64,000 bases of DNA from Trichomonas vaginalis G3 (lineage: Eukaryota; Parabasalia; Trichomonadida; Trichomonadidae), in NCBI RefSeq assembly GCF_026262505.1, contig NC_067206.1:16636641-16700640 (forward strand), read 5' to 3'. The position numbers and the translations under genes are program-made. The notes under the pieces are model-generated. The model was not told the origin of the DNA, ran no database searches, and worked only from the letters and a program-made list of their open reading frames with translations. Below are positions 10,123 through 19,586 of the stretch, piece after piece; positions within the stretch are counted from its first letter, which is position 1; each line of letters opens with the position of its first letter.

Positions 10123-10979
10123 TTACAATACTGCAATGGTAGAGTTTAAGAGTTGTGCTTCAATGTAGAGACAGTCCTTATGGTCTAGAGGTAAGAACAC
10201 TGGGCAGTTATGGTCATGAGTGGAGAACATGTCTATCCAAAACTCACGATTGAAGCCAGTTAATTTATAGTATTTAGGGTTAGGAAGTGGTGAAGTTCTT
10301 GTATGACCAATGAACTCATTTTCAACTCCCTTACTTAAGTTTGAATATAATATAGCTTGCTTTCTATCCCAAATGCCAGGTGTTACAATCTTTGAAAATT
10401 CATTTTTCCTCGGAAGCATTGCATCATAATTGAAAACATTCTTGAAATCATCACTTGGTTCAGAGATTTGAAATCTTATACGTAATGGATTTTTTTTCTT
10501 TTAGCGACTTCATTGAATGGTGAGAATACAACAAACTGACAGTCATGTGTTCCATCTTCATTTTCATTAAATTCATAATGAAAGTCTATAAGTTGTGGCT
10601 GACTACCTTCTTCTTTCAGTTGTGCAAGAAACTCACGTAAAGGTTGTAAAGTTTGTACTTCAATGTTGAACTTTTTCTCGAACATCTCATTAAATGAAAT
10701 CATACATTGCAACAATGTTGTATCGTCTTTAAAGTATTTGTATATGTGAATGTTTTGGGCGCTTAAAGACTGTTCGTCATTTTCTATCTCGACTTGAAGT
10801 ATAAAGTCAACCTTTCTGAAAGCACGTGTTATATACATAGATGTTATGCCAATGTACTTCTCTTCATTTATGTTCACAATCCAGTCTGTTGGAAACTTAA
10901 ACGTTACTCTGTTCCCCTTTATTTTGACGTCAGGGTTTTCACTACTGAACGCAACAGATAAAGGTATTTGTCTATACAT
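10123..10979 (-). pseudogene. Minor-capsid (penton-like) candidate, broken
   Basis: About 285 residues rich in beta-strand-like segments, beginning MYRQIPLSVAF and including KGNRVTFKFPTDWIVNINE and EKYIGITSMYITRAF. Length, strand-rich character and position next to the major capsid gene fit the single-jelly-roll minor capsid of Polintons, but I cannot show homology. The C-terminal part contains an aromatic-rich stretch (YYKLTGFNREFWIDMF). It is broken, about once. The start is preceded by ATTTTTATCCGAA, shared with the major capsid gene, suggesting co-expression. Confidence 0.5.
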
Positions 10980-11003
10980 TTAATTCGGATAAAAATAAAC
11001 CAT
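10980..11003 (-). promoter_or_regulatory. ATTTTTATCCGAA upstream motif
   Basis: On the minus strand, GGTTTATTTTTATCCGAATT sits immediately before the ATG at 10979. The 13-base core occurs again before the major capsid start at 11763, and a variant (TTTTTTATCTGCA) precedes 11264. This looks like a capsid-class (late) promoter element. Confidence 0.45.
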
Positions 11004-11264
11004 TTACTCTTTCTTTGCTTCAGCTTCTTTAGCTTTTGCTTCAGCTTCTTCTCTAGCTTTCTTCGCCAGCAAACGTGGGTTCTTTTGTCTTCCAGCAGCT
11101 AATGCAGCAAGTTGTTTTTCACTAAGTTTTCTCTTTGGTCTCTCTGGCTTTTGTTCTTGTTTTTGTTCCTTCAGTTCGGATAAAATTTGCTCACGAATTT
11201 CTTTCTTCAATGCTTCAACATCTATGACCCCTTGGGTCTTGTCCGTAGGGCTTGTCTGAGTCAT
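11004..11264 (-). CDS. Small Lys/Glu/Ala-rich protein, 86 residues
   Basis: Start chosen at 11264, after TTTTTTATCTGCAGTCAA, rather than the longer frame at 11285. Residues 15-45 form a charged helix (KKEIREQILSELKEQKQEQ), the middle is basic (PKRKLSEKQLAALAAGRQK), and the end is an Ala/Glu/Lys helix. This could be a nucleic-acid-binding or scaffold protein. It sits between the minor- and major-capsid genes, so a particle role is plausible but unproven. Confidence 0.55.
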   Translation of the reverse strand: MTQTSPTDKTQGVIDVEALKKEIREQILSELKEQKQEQKPERPKRKLSEKQLAALAAGRQKNPRLLAKKAREEAEAKAKEAEAKKE

Positions 11265-11309
11265 TTGACTGCAGATAAAAAACAAAATTAAAACTTTAAC
11301 CGATGTAAA

Positions 11310-11735
11310 ATGAGCTTGTCAAAATCAGAGCGAGAGTCTATTATATTAAATGACGCCAGAGGAATACAACATCCTTTCTATTACGTAAGTCAGAGTAAAG
11401 ATGGTAAAATATACGTAAGAAAAAGAAAGGTTCCATTAGCGAATGCAGAAAGCGACAACATTAAGGTGTATGGTGAAGTCCACGAAGCCCATATAAAACC
11501 TTCTGTTCAAACTGAAAAGTCAAAGAACCAGAAGAAAAGAAGCCAGATGTACTTTCAATAACGAACCAAGAGCTTATTGCAAAGTTCGTGAATTTCATTG
11601 AAAAACAAACCGAGTCAAAGAACCCTGACCCCAGTGAAAGAAGTTGAGACAAAAGAGAATGTACAGTTCATTGAAAATGTCAAGAAACAACTTCCACCAC
11701 GAATGCCAAGAAGAAGAGTGAGAATAATGAAGTAA
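11310..11735 (+). pseudogene. Unknown small basic Maverick protein, broken
   Basis: The N-terminal part (about 80 residues) has strand-like segments such as HPFYYVSQSKDGKIYVRKRK; the distal part is helical and ends in a short Arg-rich tail. The YV-x-KDGKIYVRK type motif is echoed in the small gene at 13857 (HTMKDGRVQFRK), so the two may share a fold. It is broken, about once. It ends only 28 bases before the major capsid start. Confidence 0.45.
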
Positions 11736-11739
11736 ATAG

Positions 11740-11762
11740 ATATTTTTATCCGAAGTAAATAC
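11740..11762 (+). promoter_or_regulatory. ATTTTTATCCGAA motif before major capsid gene
   Basis: TATTTTTATCCGAAGTAAATAC leads straight into the ATG at 11763. The core is identical to that before the minor-capsid candidate on the other strand. Confidence 0.45.
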
Positions 11763-13290
11763 ATGCAGAACGAACAGTTAAACGAATTTACTCCAGCAGA
11801 GCATATTCATCAGATTCGCTCATATTTCGATATCATAGATCAATGCAGTTCAAATTGGTGACACTAATAGAAAATATTCTGACGCAAAGATTCCATCACA
11901 ACCTGGAACTGCTAAAGATAACACATGGGTAACATTCAATCTCTCACCTCCTGGTGAAAATATGTTGGACCTTTACAATACATTCATTACGTATAAAATG
12001 GAAGGTCAATTTATTGTAGATAAAGAAATTGGTTCAGGTTCCAATAAAACAAACCCACCAGGATTTTGGATTGGTTTCGATGACGCTTTCTATGCAGTTG
12101 CTGGATATCAAATCCTTGCAAATGGTCGTATCGTATATTCTCAAGACAACGCAAGAGAAGAAGCATATATAACTTCAAACTCACAAACTACCGAACAAAT
12201 AAAGAAAGTAGATGTTTTCTCAAAGACTCGACATGAAGATGTATGGAGTCATTCGGGAACATGCAGAACAGGACAAATTGTTAGTGGTCCAATTACAGCA
12301 GGAAAATCATTTGATTTTAAGCTTCGTTTAAGAATTCCTGTTAGAAGATTCCTTCCATTAGAAGCTATTCGATTTATTCCAGCTTTTGCAGGAAACATTC
12401 AGCTTAAAGTAAAGTTCAGTAGCGACGCCTTACAATGCACATCTATATCTGTAAATGATATCATTGCTTTCAATCCAACTCTTAAAGTTGCATTTGCTTC
12501 AGATTCAAATCCACCGACAAATAAATTTGTTCCATGGAATGAACCATTCACTATGATAACGAAGGCAGTAGAAGCTAGTGGAACAGTTACTATTACAACT
12601 GTAACCCAGCAACTATTTCGAACAAAGATGGATTTTAATGAATGTTTCATTCATCCAAAGTCATTCTCTTTAGACCCTAACATTTATACAGAACTTGTAG
12701 AACATTATACAAACGAGGCTTTATGTTTTCCTGTTAAAGTTATGGATTGGATTCCTATGGACGGTTCATTCTCAAAGAATACAGATAGTTCAAGTGCAAC
12801 ATTTACAGCAGCTTATACGCCTATTAATGTTAAAAGTATTTGGGCACTATTTAGAAAGAAAGACAACTATTATGTTAATTTTGAGAACCCTAAGTTTAAA
12901 TATCTTCAGCTTTCCATGGGAGCTTATGGAAATATGCCTGCAGAACCTGAAAAATCATATGGACCTGTATTTTATGAAATGGTTGCGAACGCTTGCAATA
13001 CAAACAATGATATGATAGGATTTAATGAAGATGTTATGAGGTCATTGGTGGATGATGGTAGTGTGGAACATAAATGGGATAGCTATGACAACACACATTT
13101 CTTATGTGGTTTTCCAACAGAAGTGGACTTTTGCTTCCAGCAAGGTCAAACATCTACTGCTCCAATAACATACAAATTGTCTGTTAAAGGACCTATTGAA
13201 CTAGCAACTGAAAATGTACCAAAGCCACTTATTGGATTTATGAGGGATTGTTGCTTTGCCATTCAGGTGCGTGCTAATGGAATCCCATAA
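11763..13290 (+). pseudogene. Major capsid protein (double jelly-roll type), broken
   Basis: About 500 residues of strand-rich sequence with the look of Polinton/Maverick hexon-like capsids, for example PPGFWIGFDDAFYAVAGYQI, LRIPVRRFLPLEAIRF and LSVKGPIELATENVPK near the C-terminus. Known Polinton major capsids are double jelly-rolls that form trimers. The long C-terminal frame (442 residues) is fully open. It is broken about once near its beginning. It differs clearly from the capsid gene of the second Maverick at 21377-23015, so the two elements belong to different lineages. Confidence 0.75.
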
Positions 13291-13367
13291 TAAGATTAGA
13301 TGACTATAACTTAGCTACGGACGACAGTGAGGAATAAAGGATGAACGTTTATTTTTAAAGCTTATAA

Positions 13368-13807
13368 ATGAGTTCTTCATCAAGCTCTCGTGAACCTTCA
13401 CCATCTATGAAACAAACTTTACCAAACGATTATGGAGCACCTATTGAATATTTCTTACGAGCTGCACAATGGCAAAGAGCAGTCTCACCAAGGTTAGGTG
13501 TTCCACCAGCTCCTGTCAAAAATAGCATTTGGTCAAGTCCTTATATAAATATGGTCTCCCACTAGGTTTGCTAGCTACAGCAGGAGCAGTAATGATGTTG
13601 AAAAGAAATAAAGCAAATGTTGTAAATAATACTGAAGTAGCTGAAGTTAAACAAACTCCAACGCCTTCACAAGCAAAACCTTCAATGACTCCTGAACCTA
13701 TGGAAGTACAAACTCCTGTTCAAAAGTCAACTCCTAAACCGACTCCAACATTTAAACCAGAACCTACTCCTCAAATAAATCGTAAAACTCCTGCGTTTCC
13801 TTACTGA
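13368..13807 (+). pseudogene. Membrane-anchored Pro/Thr-rich protein, broken
   Basis: The region starts with a Ser-rich N-terminus, then a segment rich in aromatic residues, then a single hydrophobic stretch (GLPLGLLATAGAVMML) that could cross a membrane, then a long Pro/Thr/Glu tail (QTPTPSQAKPSMTPEPMEV and onward). Such a layout fits a minor particle or envelope-associated protein. It is broken, about once. It follows the major capsid gene by about 80 bases on the same strand. Confidence 0.45.
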
Positions 13808-13856
13808 AAAAAATAACGTTATTTTTATTTAATATTAAAATTTTTATTTGATTGAA

Positions 13857-14093
13857 ATGACAAATAAAGTCACTGAAGCAATGAAACAAAAGTTTTTGGT
13901 AGAATACATTAAATCAGGAACTATTCCAGAAGGTTTTTACATTCATACTATGAAGGATGGTAGAGTTCAGTTTAGAAAGATAAAGCAACCATTAGATAGA
14001 GAAGGAATTTTGAGAAAGATTAAACTTCATGAGGACAACATTGCTGAACTTAGGAAGAAGTTAGAAGAGTTGGAGAAAGGAAGAGAGTTATAA
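13857..14093 (+). CDS. Small coiled-coil protein, 78 residues
   Basis: Start set at the ATG at 13857. The product has a compact N-terminal part with the motif HTMKDGRVQFRK and a C-terminal leucine-heptad helix (LRKIKLHEDNIAELRKKLEE). The T/A-rich leader TTTATTTGATTGAA lies upstream. Function unknown; the frame is open and the codon pattern resembles its neighbours. Confidence 0.5.
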   Translation: MTNKVTEAMKQKFLVEYIKSGTIPEGFYIHTMKDGRVQFRKIKQPLDREGILRKIKLHEDNIAELRKKLEELEKGREL

Positions 14094-14164
14094 AGCAATG
14101 AATTCAACAGACCCAAAGGGTCAGAGCCGCTTTGCGGCTAGGGTGAAAAAAGAGGTGAAAAAAG

Positions 14165-14179
14165 AGGTGAGATCTCACC
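14165..14179. repeat. Intergenic palindrome, copy 5
   Basis: AGGTGAGATCTCACC with the reversed flanks of copies 3 and 4 (GGTGAAAAAAG to the left, CTTCACCTAAA to the right), 70 bases after a stop codon. Just upstream, CCGCTTTGCGG forms a small GC hairpin (about 14130-14140). Confidence 0.65.
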
Positions 14180-14277
14180 GCTTCACCTAAATTTATTTTT
14201 GCGCTATGTTTTCATACGTGTGAGGGTGGTGATATCATTAATTTTTAAGTTTATTTTTTTATTTTATTTGGATGTAA

Positions 14278-14598
14278 ATGACGAAAACTATTGAGATAAC
14301 AAACTACAACGGTCATGAGTTCAAGAATTTGTTCTTCGTTCCTCGTGAAAATACATTCTATCAGATACGAGGGAGAAAGGGTAAAGTTAGTTTGAGCGTT
14401 TATGAAGGAATGAAGAATGGAAAGTTTATACAAGCATACGATACAAACGGTAAACGTGTTTCATTACATTTGTCAAAACTTACTAACATTTATTTTGACA
14501 GTGATTTTGACCTATATGAAGAAGAAAGTGAGTCAGAAGATTATGAGCTGTTATGTGAAGCACAGCAATGGGAGGAGTTGCAATACTTTTGTAAGTGA
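14278..14598 (+). CDS. Small acidic protein, 106 residues
   Basis: Unknown. The N-terminal two-thirds is strand-like (EFKNLFFVPRENTFYQIRGR, KVSLSVYEGMKNG) and the C-terminus is acidic (EEESESEDYELLCEAQQ). It is the last open gene of this Maverick and follows a T-rich block ending TTTTATTTGGATGTAA. Confidence 0.5.
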   Translation: MTKTIEITNYNGHEFKNLFFVPRENTFYQIRGRKGKVSLSVYEGMKNGKFIQAYDTNGKRVSLHLSKLTNIYFDSDFDLYEEESESEDYELLCEAQQWEELQYFCK

Positions 14599-14618
14599 GA
14601 ACGTTTATTTTTACATTA

Positions 14619-14672
14619 GTGAAGTCATTAGTGAAAACATTAGTGAATTCGTTAGTGAAGTCGTTAGTGGGT
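14619..14672. repeat. Short tandem repeat ATTAGTGAA(N)
   Basis: Five imperfect copies of (T/C)ATTAGTGAA or CGTTAGTGAA-type units follow the last gene of Maverick 1. They lie in a 230-bp noncoding stretch (14599-14830) that probably holds the junction between the two Mavericks; I could not identify a terminal repeat in it. Confidence 0.6.
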
Positions 14673-14830
14673 TTGTAAATATTTAAGGTTAAGTTAGTGT
14701 TGTCATTTGTGTTGTAAAAATATATGTTAACGGTTTTGTAAAGTGTCAAATTCACAAGTATTGGGTAAGGTGGAACGCAGTGCCACCATACACATGATAT
14801 GTATACTAACTTAGAATACATCCAGAATTA

Positions 14831-15822
14831 ATGAAAGGAAAATCAACAACAAAAACTTCATCATCCAAAATCAAAGCGGATAAAATTAAACCACTTACAA
14901 CACCAAAACCTCCAACGGTAGTACCTCCTCCTTCAGTTAATCCTTCATCATTCACTTTATTATATCCATTTCAAACATTAAAGAAGCAAAAAGATTTTAA
15001 AAAGGATTTCAAGATATTAAATAAACCAACTGACCCAAAAATTCAACCATTAAAGGAAAAATTTAGTCGCCCTTCATTTGCACCATATCCATATTCATAC
15101 GAAATCGATCATTTAGAATATTCAAAAGGAAACGTTACTTATTTATTTGCCATTAACATTAACACTAGATATTTATATTGCATTCCAGTGAAAGGGAAAA
15201 CAGAACAGGAAACAAGAAGAGCTATTCAATACTTACTAGATCATGAAAGAGTAGATAATATCAGGGGTGATGGTGATAAAGGATTTCAGGCAGCTATGGC
15301 TCATTATTTCCCACAAATTAATTTTTACTTCTCATCTTCTCCATATACGTTTCATAATAAAATAGTTGATGCGGTAATGAGAACTCTTAGAGATGCGTTA
15401 GGAGTTAACGGTCAGATATACTGGAATGGAAATCATGACTCCATCATACAGCAGTTAGTATATTATTACAATAATACATGGCATAGAACTATAAACATGG
15501 AACCAGTGGAAATGAAAAATGATATTTCAAAAGAATGGGAATATATTAGAAAGCAAATGGAAAGGTTAAATGATGTTAAACGTGAACAAATTAATTCGGG
15601 CTCATGAATTTTAAACAAGGGGATAAAGTTTTGATTCATCTCGATTATGGAAAAACTGATAAATCAATGACAAAAAGAAGACGAAGATTTGACACAATAG
15701 CTGAATTTGTTAGATATATTAACGGCAATGCATTAGTTGAAGTTGACAATAAATTAATAGAAATTCCGATTTATTTTATTACTCCATTATATTTAAATAT
15801 ATTTAATTTTTTTATTTCGTAA
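14831..15822 (+). pseudogene. Maverick 2 integrase region
   Basis: The N-terminal 90 residues are Pro/Lys/Thr-rich and low in complexity. The rve-fold core follows, with YEIDHLEYS (first acidic strand), NIRGDGDKGFQAAM (second) and AVMRTLRDALG (third helix region), then KQMERLNDVKREQ. The rest of the region codes an SH3-like basic module (KQGDKVLIHLDYGKTDKS). Polinton integrases carry the same order. The region is in two frames that overlap slightly; I count it as broken at most once or twice. It sits at the left end of this element, as in many Mavericks. Confidence 0.75.
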
Positions 15823-15825
15823 GAA

Positions 15826-16144
15826 ATGAGTGACAACAAAGCAGCCAAGAGTCCTGATTCAATTAAGATTCAGAGTCCAGACAATGAATATAAAAAAAAC
15901 TAAACAGAATTAAATCAAAAATATGCTATTACAAAAGAAGCCGCAATGCGGTGGGGCTGATGCCCATAAAACTAAAGTAATTGAAAACGATAAAGAGAGG
16001 AAAGAAATAATCGAAAAATTAGAAACTTACCGTTCAATCCTTAAACTGAGTGAAGCAAAAATAAAAGAATTTAATAGAATAAATAAATTGATTGGAAGAG
16101 ATGAATTTAATAAAGATGAATTTTTAAACTCAATCCAAATTTAA
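15826..16144 (+). pseudogene. Small charged helical protein, broken
   Basis: A short N-terminal piece rich in Lys, Ser and Asp, then a 60-residue helix (ERKEIIEKLETYRSILKLSE) ending in a Phe/Asp/Glu-rich tail. The C-terminal layout resembles the small coiled-coil gene near the end of Maverick 1 (13857). It is broken, about once. Function unknown. Confidence 0.4.
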
Positions 16145-16215
16145 TTTTTATTCCTCTTCGACAACGTCTCGAATAACTGAAGGTGTCACCACGTCACCAT
16201 GTGTCACCTGGTTAA

Positions 16216-17658
16216 TTAACTTCTCTCTGGATCCTGTGAAAAATCCTGTGATAAATAAATATGTCTGTTATAACTTACAGGATATGAATAGACCATACCA
16301 CCTGAAACAAGAACACAAACATTTGAAGCATAACATAAAGCTTCAATGTCTCCATCAGCTTGAAAAATTTGTTCAAAACGACCAAATGGTATTGAAGATG
16401 ATCTATAAATTTTATCATTTTGTAGGATAAAATACATGTTGTTAATGTAATACCACTTACTTGTATAATCAATTTCCAAATCTGATGACATCATACTAAA
16501 CATATAATAATTTATCCCATCCTCACTAATGAAAATTTGATTGACTTCATAAATTAGTACCCATTTATTATTAACGCATCTAATAGGATTATTTGGATAT
16601 TTAAATTTAGCATCTTGATTTAAATTACATTTGAACCATTGGATACAATCGAATGAATAACAAGGGTAAAAATCATCTCCAACCGTTATCATTCCCATAA
16701 ATTTACCGTTATTATATTCAACATATAAAATTCTTGGATTAATGATTGGCTTTCGTGTATCAGGATTCCAAACAGATGGAGTAAATGATTCATAGTTTTT
16801 AAAATCATTTGTTTTAAAATAATAAAGCACTCCAGCTGTATAAAATAAATACGTGGTCACTCCATCGAAACATATCCATTCAAAAGAATCTATATCAAAG
16901 GTTTTATCTGATGATTTCATAAAATTTAAAAATGGTGGAGTAAAATAGACCTCTGATTGTTTTATTTCTTCATTAACAAATGATATATCAGCTTTCTTTG
17001 CTAACTCAGTATTAATGAATGAAATAACTTTTTCCTTATCTGCTTTCTTATTTAATTCAGTATTAACATATTCCTTATCTGCTTTCTTCATTAACTCATC
17101 GTTAACATAAGTTTTATCTGCTTTAAGGTCTAAACATCCTGAAACCCATTCTGTATCAGCTTTAACTTTAAAAGTCTCCAATGTCCATTCATGATACCAT
17201 TTAACCTTTTCTTTAATTTCATTATCTTTTTCATCAACATAAACCAAATTTGCCTTCTTATTTAATTCAATATTAACATATTCCTTATCCACCTTCTTCA
17301 TTATGTCATTTAGGAAACCTTCTATGAATTCCACATTTAAATTAAATCTTCCAATCTTCAAAACTTTAGGAAATGCATTTAATGCGTAATATCTCTGTTC
17401 TTCTGGTGGAATTGATGTTATATCATCCGTTATACCTTTAATTTTAGAATTCATAAATAAAATTTCTTTTATATTTGATATCACTGCACCACCTTTGCAA
17501 ACGAATTCGAAATGGTCATTTTTCAATACTATCTCCAAATCTCCATATTTCAACCTTTGCGTTTGTTCTGCCGTCTTTGAATTATATGCATATATGGCGT
17601 ATGTAATGGTCTGAAGGACCTGGGCGTTTTGCGCCTTAAGTTGCTGTTGTTTAATCAT
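16216..17658 (-). CDS. Fibre protein: coiled-coil repeats plus propeller-like C-terminus
   Basis: 480 residues, frame fully open. Residues 1-130 form a compact N-terminal region. Residues 130-240 contain at least five copies of a unit like KADKEYVNTELNKK, the pattern of trimeric coiled-coil fibre shafts seen in phage and viral fibres. Residues 240-480 are strand-rich with recurrent aromatic blade-like units (FDGVTTYLFYTAGVLYYFK, YVEYNNGKFMGMITVGDD, VNNKWVLIYEVNQIFISEDG), suggesting a BNR/propeller-type receptor-binding head. The fold is my inference. It would be the attachment fibre of the particle. The start is preceded by TTTATTTTTAAATCG. Confidence 0.65.
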   Translation of the reverse strand: MIKQQQLKAQNAQVLQTITYAIYAYNSKTAEQTQRLKYGDLEIVLKNDHFEFVCKGGAVISNIKEILFMNSKIKGITDDITSIPPEEQRYYALNAFPKVLKIGRFNLNVEFIEGFLNDIMKKVDKEYVNIELNKKANLVYVDEKDNEIKEKVKWYHEWTLETFKVKADTEWVSGCLDLKADKTYVNDELMKKADKEYVNTELNKKADKEKVISFINTELAKKADISFVNEEIKQSEVYFTPPFLNFMKSSDKTFDIDSFEWICFDGVTTYLFYTAGVLYYFKTNDFKNYESFTPSVWNPDTRKPIINPRILYVEYNNGKFMGMITVGDDFYPCYSFDCIQWFKCNLNQDAKFKYPNNPIRCVNNKWVLIYEVNQIFISEDGINYYMFSMMSSDLEIDYTSKWYYINNMYFILQNDKIYRSSSIPFGRFEQIFQADGDIEALCYASNVCVLVSGGMVYSYPVSYNRHIYLSQDFSQDPERS

Positions 17659-17682
17659 TTATTACGATTTAAAAATAAATAT

Positions 17683-18050
17683 TTAATCCGTTATCTCATC
17701 AGCTATTTTCTCTATTTGAAATTGCCATAATATTTCATTCATAAATTCTAAATCACAATCAAATAGGTCAGTTATTCTAAATTTAATATTTGATAAATCT
17801 TTTGAATGAAGAATAAATGAATTCCCGGATAATTGAAACGGATATTAAAGAAAATGTGTTTAAGTTGATGGATAAAATGTTTTGTATTGATGGGTAAGAG
17901 TTAGGGTCTAATGTTTGATGTGAAAATCTCATTGGGGTATTAACTTTATCACATTTGATTAAAATGAAATTGGAACCAGTGTCAGAATACAAAACATCCC
18001 CAACATCTTTTCAAAATTTAATATCCCCAACAATGAACGAAGATGAGGAG
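17683..18050 (-). pseudogene. Unknown Maverick 2 gene, broken
   Basis: Readable minus-strand pieces include TGSNFILIKCDKVNTPMRF in the first half and an acidic-aromatic C-terminal part. Neighbouring small genes in this block have similar size and strand. The region is broken, about once or twice, and I do not recognise the family. Confidence 0.4.
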
Positions 18051-18089
18051 TACAAAATTTAATTTTCAGCGGAAATTTAATAAGGTTAT

Positions 18090-18389
18090 TTATTCATCAA
18101 GTTCAAAAAGTTTATCAGGTTTTGATTTAAAATTTTCTTCATACCATACGATAAATGATTCATTTAAATAACTTAAAATCATGTTAATATCCCATTTCGC
18201 TATCACATTATTTATATACATATCATACGTTTTTTCAAGGTCATCTTTAATAAATGATATATAATCTGAAGAGTCTAAAAGAATGGGATTAAATTTACCA
18301 CTCACAGAAACGAGAGTAACATTATAAATTCCGCTAACTGTTAAATTTAATTCACAGTTATTATTCGAAATAATATTGATAATTGACAT
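18090..18389 (-). CDS. Unknown 99-residue Maverick 2 protein
   Basis: Open frame from the ATG at 18389, which is 20 bases from the divergent start at 18409. The first half is strand-like (ELNLTVSGIYNVTLVSVSG), the second helical and acidic. The same size and style recur in the gene at 18884-19225, which may be a distant paralogue (both contain a strand block followed by an acidic helix). Function unknown; a small capsid-associated role is possible. Confidence 0.5.
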   Translation of the reverse strand: MSIINIISNNNCELNLTVSGIYNVTLVSVSGKFNPILLDSSDYISFIKDDLEKTYDMYINNVIAKWDINMILSYLNESFIVWYEENFKSKPDKLFELDE

Positions 18390-18408
18390 TTTTTTTACGA
18401 TTAAAAAT

Positions 18409-18867
18409 ATGGTAAAGCGTTATTTTCCAGTGATAAATAAAACTAGAATAAGATTACCTCAAGAATTCATAAATTCAACGAATAAGAAATTCATTCATGT
18501 TATAAATTTTAGTGTTTTCAGAAAATATGAGTCAGTGTCATATTCATCAACAGGTTATATTTCACTTCATTCAAATTTAGTTCAATCAAACCCATATAAT
18601 GACCATTTCATAAGATTTTCAGATGGTATTAAAAATGTAATTGATAGATTAAAATATGAACAGATTGACAATATCGAATTTTTGGAATTTTGGTTTAAAT
18701 ATCCCGATGGAAAAAAGATTGAAGTTAAAGATAAAGCTGATACTATAACAAAAACAATTACAATGACCGATCCGGATAGTGGGGAACAAAAAGAAATAAA
18801 ACAAACGATAGAAATGGTGAAAGGTCAATTATTATTGATTATGATTCAAAGGATTATTATTCGATAA
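18409..18867 (+). CDS. Unknown Maverick 2 protein, about 152 residues, strand-rich
   Basis: Start set at the ATG at 18409 after TTTTTTTACGATTAAAAAT; the longer frame would overlap the divergent neighbour. The product begins MVKRYFPVINKTRIRLP and has several strand-like segments (KFIHVINFSVFRKYESVSY), then a Lys/Glu/Thr-rich tail. It could be a minor capsid (single jelly-roll) protein by its size, position and strand content, but this is a guess. Its end may be affected by decay. Confidence 0.45.
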   Translation: MVKRYFPVINKTRIRLPQEFINSTNKKFIHVINFSVFRKYESVSYSSTGYISLHSNLVQSNPYNDHFIRFSDGIKNVIDRLKYEQIDNIEFLEFWFKYPDGKKIEVKDKADTITKTITMTDPDSGEQKEIKQTIEMVKGQLLLIMIQRIIIR

Positions 18868-18883
18868 TGTTAATGCTTGAATA

Positions 18884-19225
18884 TTAAATAGCCTTAACAA
18901 AGAATTTTTCAAGTGATATTTTATATTCATCAACTATTTTATTATAAATATCATTATATGTTAAATGAAGTTCAGTTGTTGTTCCGTTCTTTGATATCTT
19001 AATTGTGCTAATATCCTTTATAGGATTTATTTTTGCAACTGTTCCGCAGCATGAAACCTCATCATCTATGAAAAATTGAATCTTAACGTCTGAATCTTGA
19101 ACATCACAAAGAATGGCGATAATGTGAATTAATGATTCATAAGGTAAAATAATTAAACCGGATTGGTCAATTAAATTTATTATTGAATCATAATTATTAA
19201 TTATTATATCACGGTAAATTTTCAT
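18884..19225 (-). CDS. Unknown 113-residue Maverick 2 protein
   Basis: Open frame, strand-rich, with a Cys pair in VQDSDVKIQFFIDDEVSCCG. It is encoded convergently with the gene ending at 18867 (17 bases between stops). No known motif. Confidence 0.45.
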   Translation of the reverse strand: MKIYRDIIINNYDSIINLIDQSGLIILPYESLIHIIAILCDVQDSDVKIQFFIDDEVSCCGTVAKINPIKDISTIKISKNGTTTELHLTYNDIYNKIVDEYKISLEKFFVKAI

Positions 19226-19242
19226 TAATTCAGAATTAATGT

Positions 19243-19554
19243 CTATTTTATATGGGTTCTCGATGTTTGATGAAAGAGGCGGGGGTATGTTGGATAAGTG
19301 GGAATTTCAACAGGTTCTTTACCGGGTTCAGATAAAATGATTGGGTCTCCATTCTCATGGTTTTCTTCATTCTCCTCATTCTTCGGTAAGTCACGAGTTA
19401 ATAAATTTGGTTGAGTTGCTGACCTTGTTAATTCAGGGCTAACATTAACTTTAACATTTTGAATAATTCGTGATTTATCATCATTTACGTTATAACCAAC
19501 CGTAATCTCTGCTTTTGCGTTAGTGTTCTTTTGACTAGTGAAACGTCTTCTCAT
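19243..19554 (-). CDS. Unknown 103-residue Pro/Glu-rich protein
   Basis: Begins with a basic Ser/Thr-rich segment (MRRRFTSQKNTNAKAEITV), then a strand-like part, then a disordered Glu/Asn/Pro-rich end. Probably an accessory structural or tethering protein. It lies 18 bases upstream of the next gene in the same direction. Confidence 0.45.
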   Translation of the reverse strand: MRRRFTSQKNTNAKAEITVGYNVNDDKSRIIQNVKVNVSPELTRSATQPNLLTRDLPKNEENEENHENGDPIILSEPGKEPVEIPTYPTYPRLFHQTSRTHIK

Positions 19555-19586
19555 TTATAATCGAATAAAAAAATATATTTAAACTT

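Larger units (their letters stand above)
1..14690 (+). mobile_element. Maverick/Polinton element 1, left end outside window, broken
   Basis: The block carries the diagnostic Polinton set: retroviral-type integrase, protein-primed family B DNA polymerase, a major capsid protein and a minor-capsid candidate, plus KilA-N-type genes as seen in protist large DNA elements. Genes are closely packed on both strands with short T-rich gaps. No packaging ATPase or protease is visible, so they may lie left of base 1 or be lost. No terminal inverted repeat could be recognised, so the right limit is set where coding ends and the next element's integrase begins. It is a fossil with roughly eight to ten breaks over 14 kb, but most frames are long, which suggests a fairly recent insertion. 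Its base composition is less AT-rich than the flanking noncoding DNA. Confidence 0.85.

Noticed and set aside
17783-17992. Intact 69-codon gene
   Set aside because: Only part of a broken Maverick 2 gene region; reported as a broken region instead.
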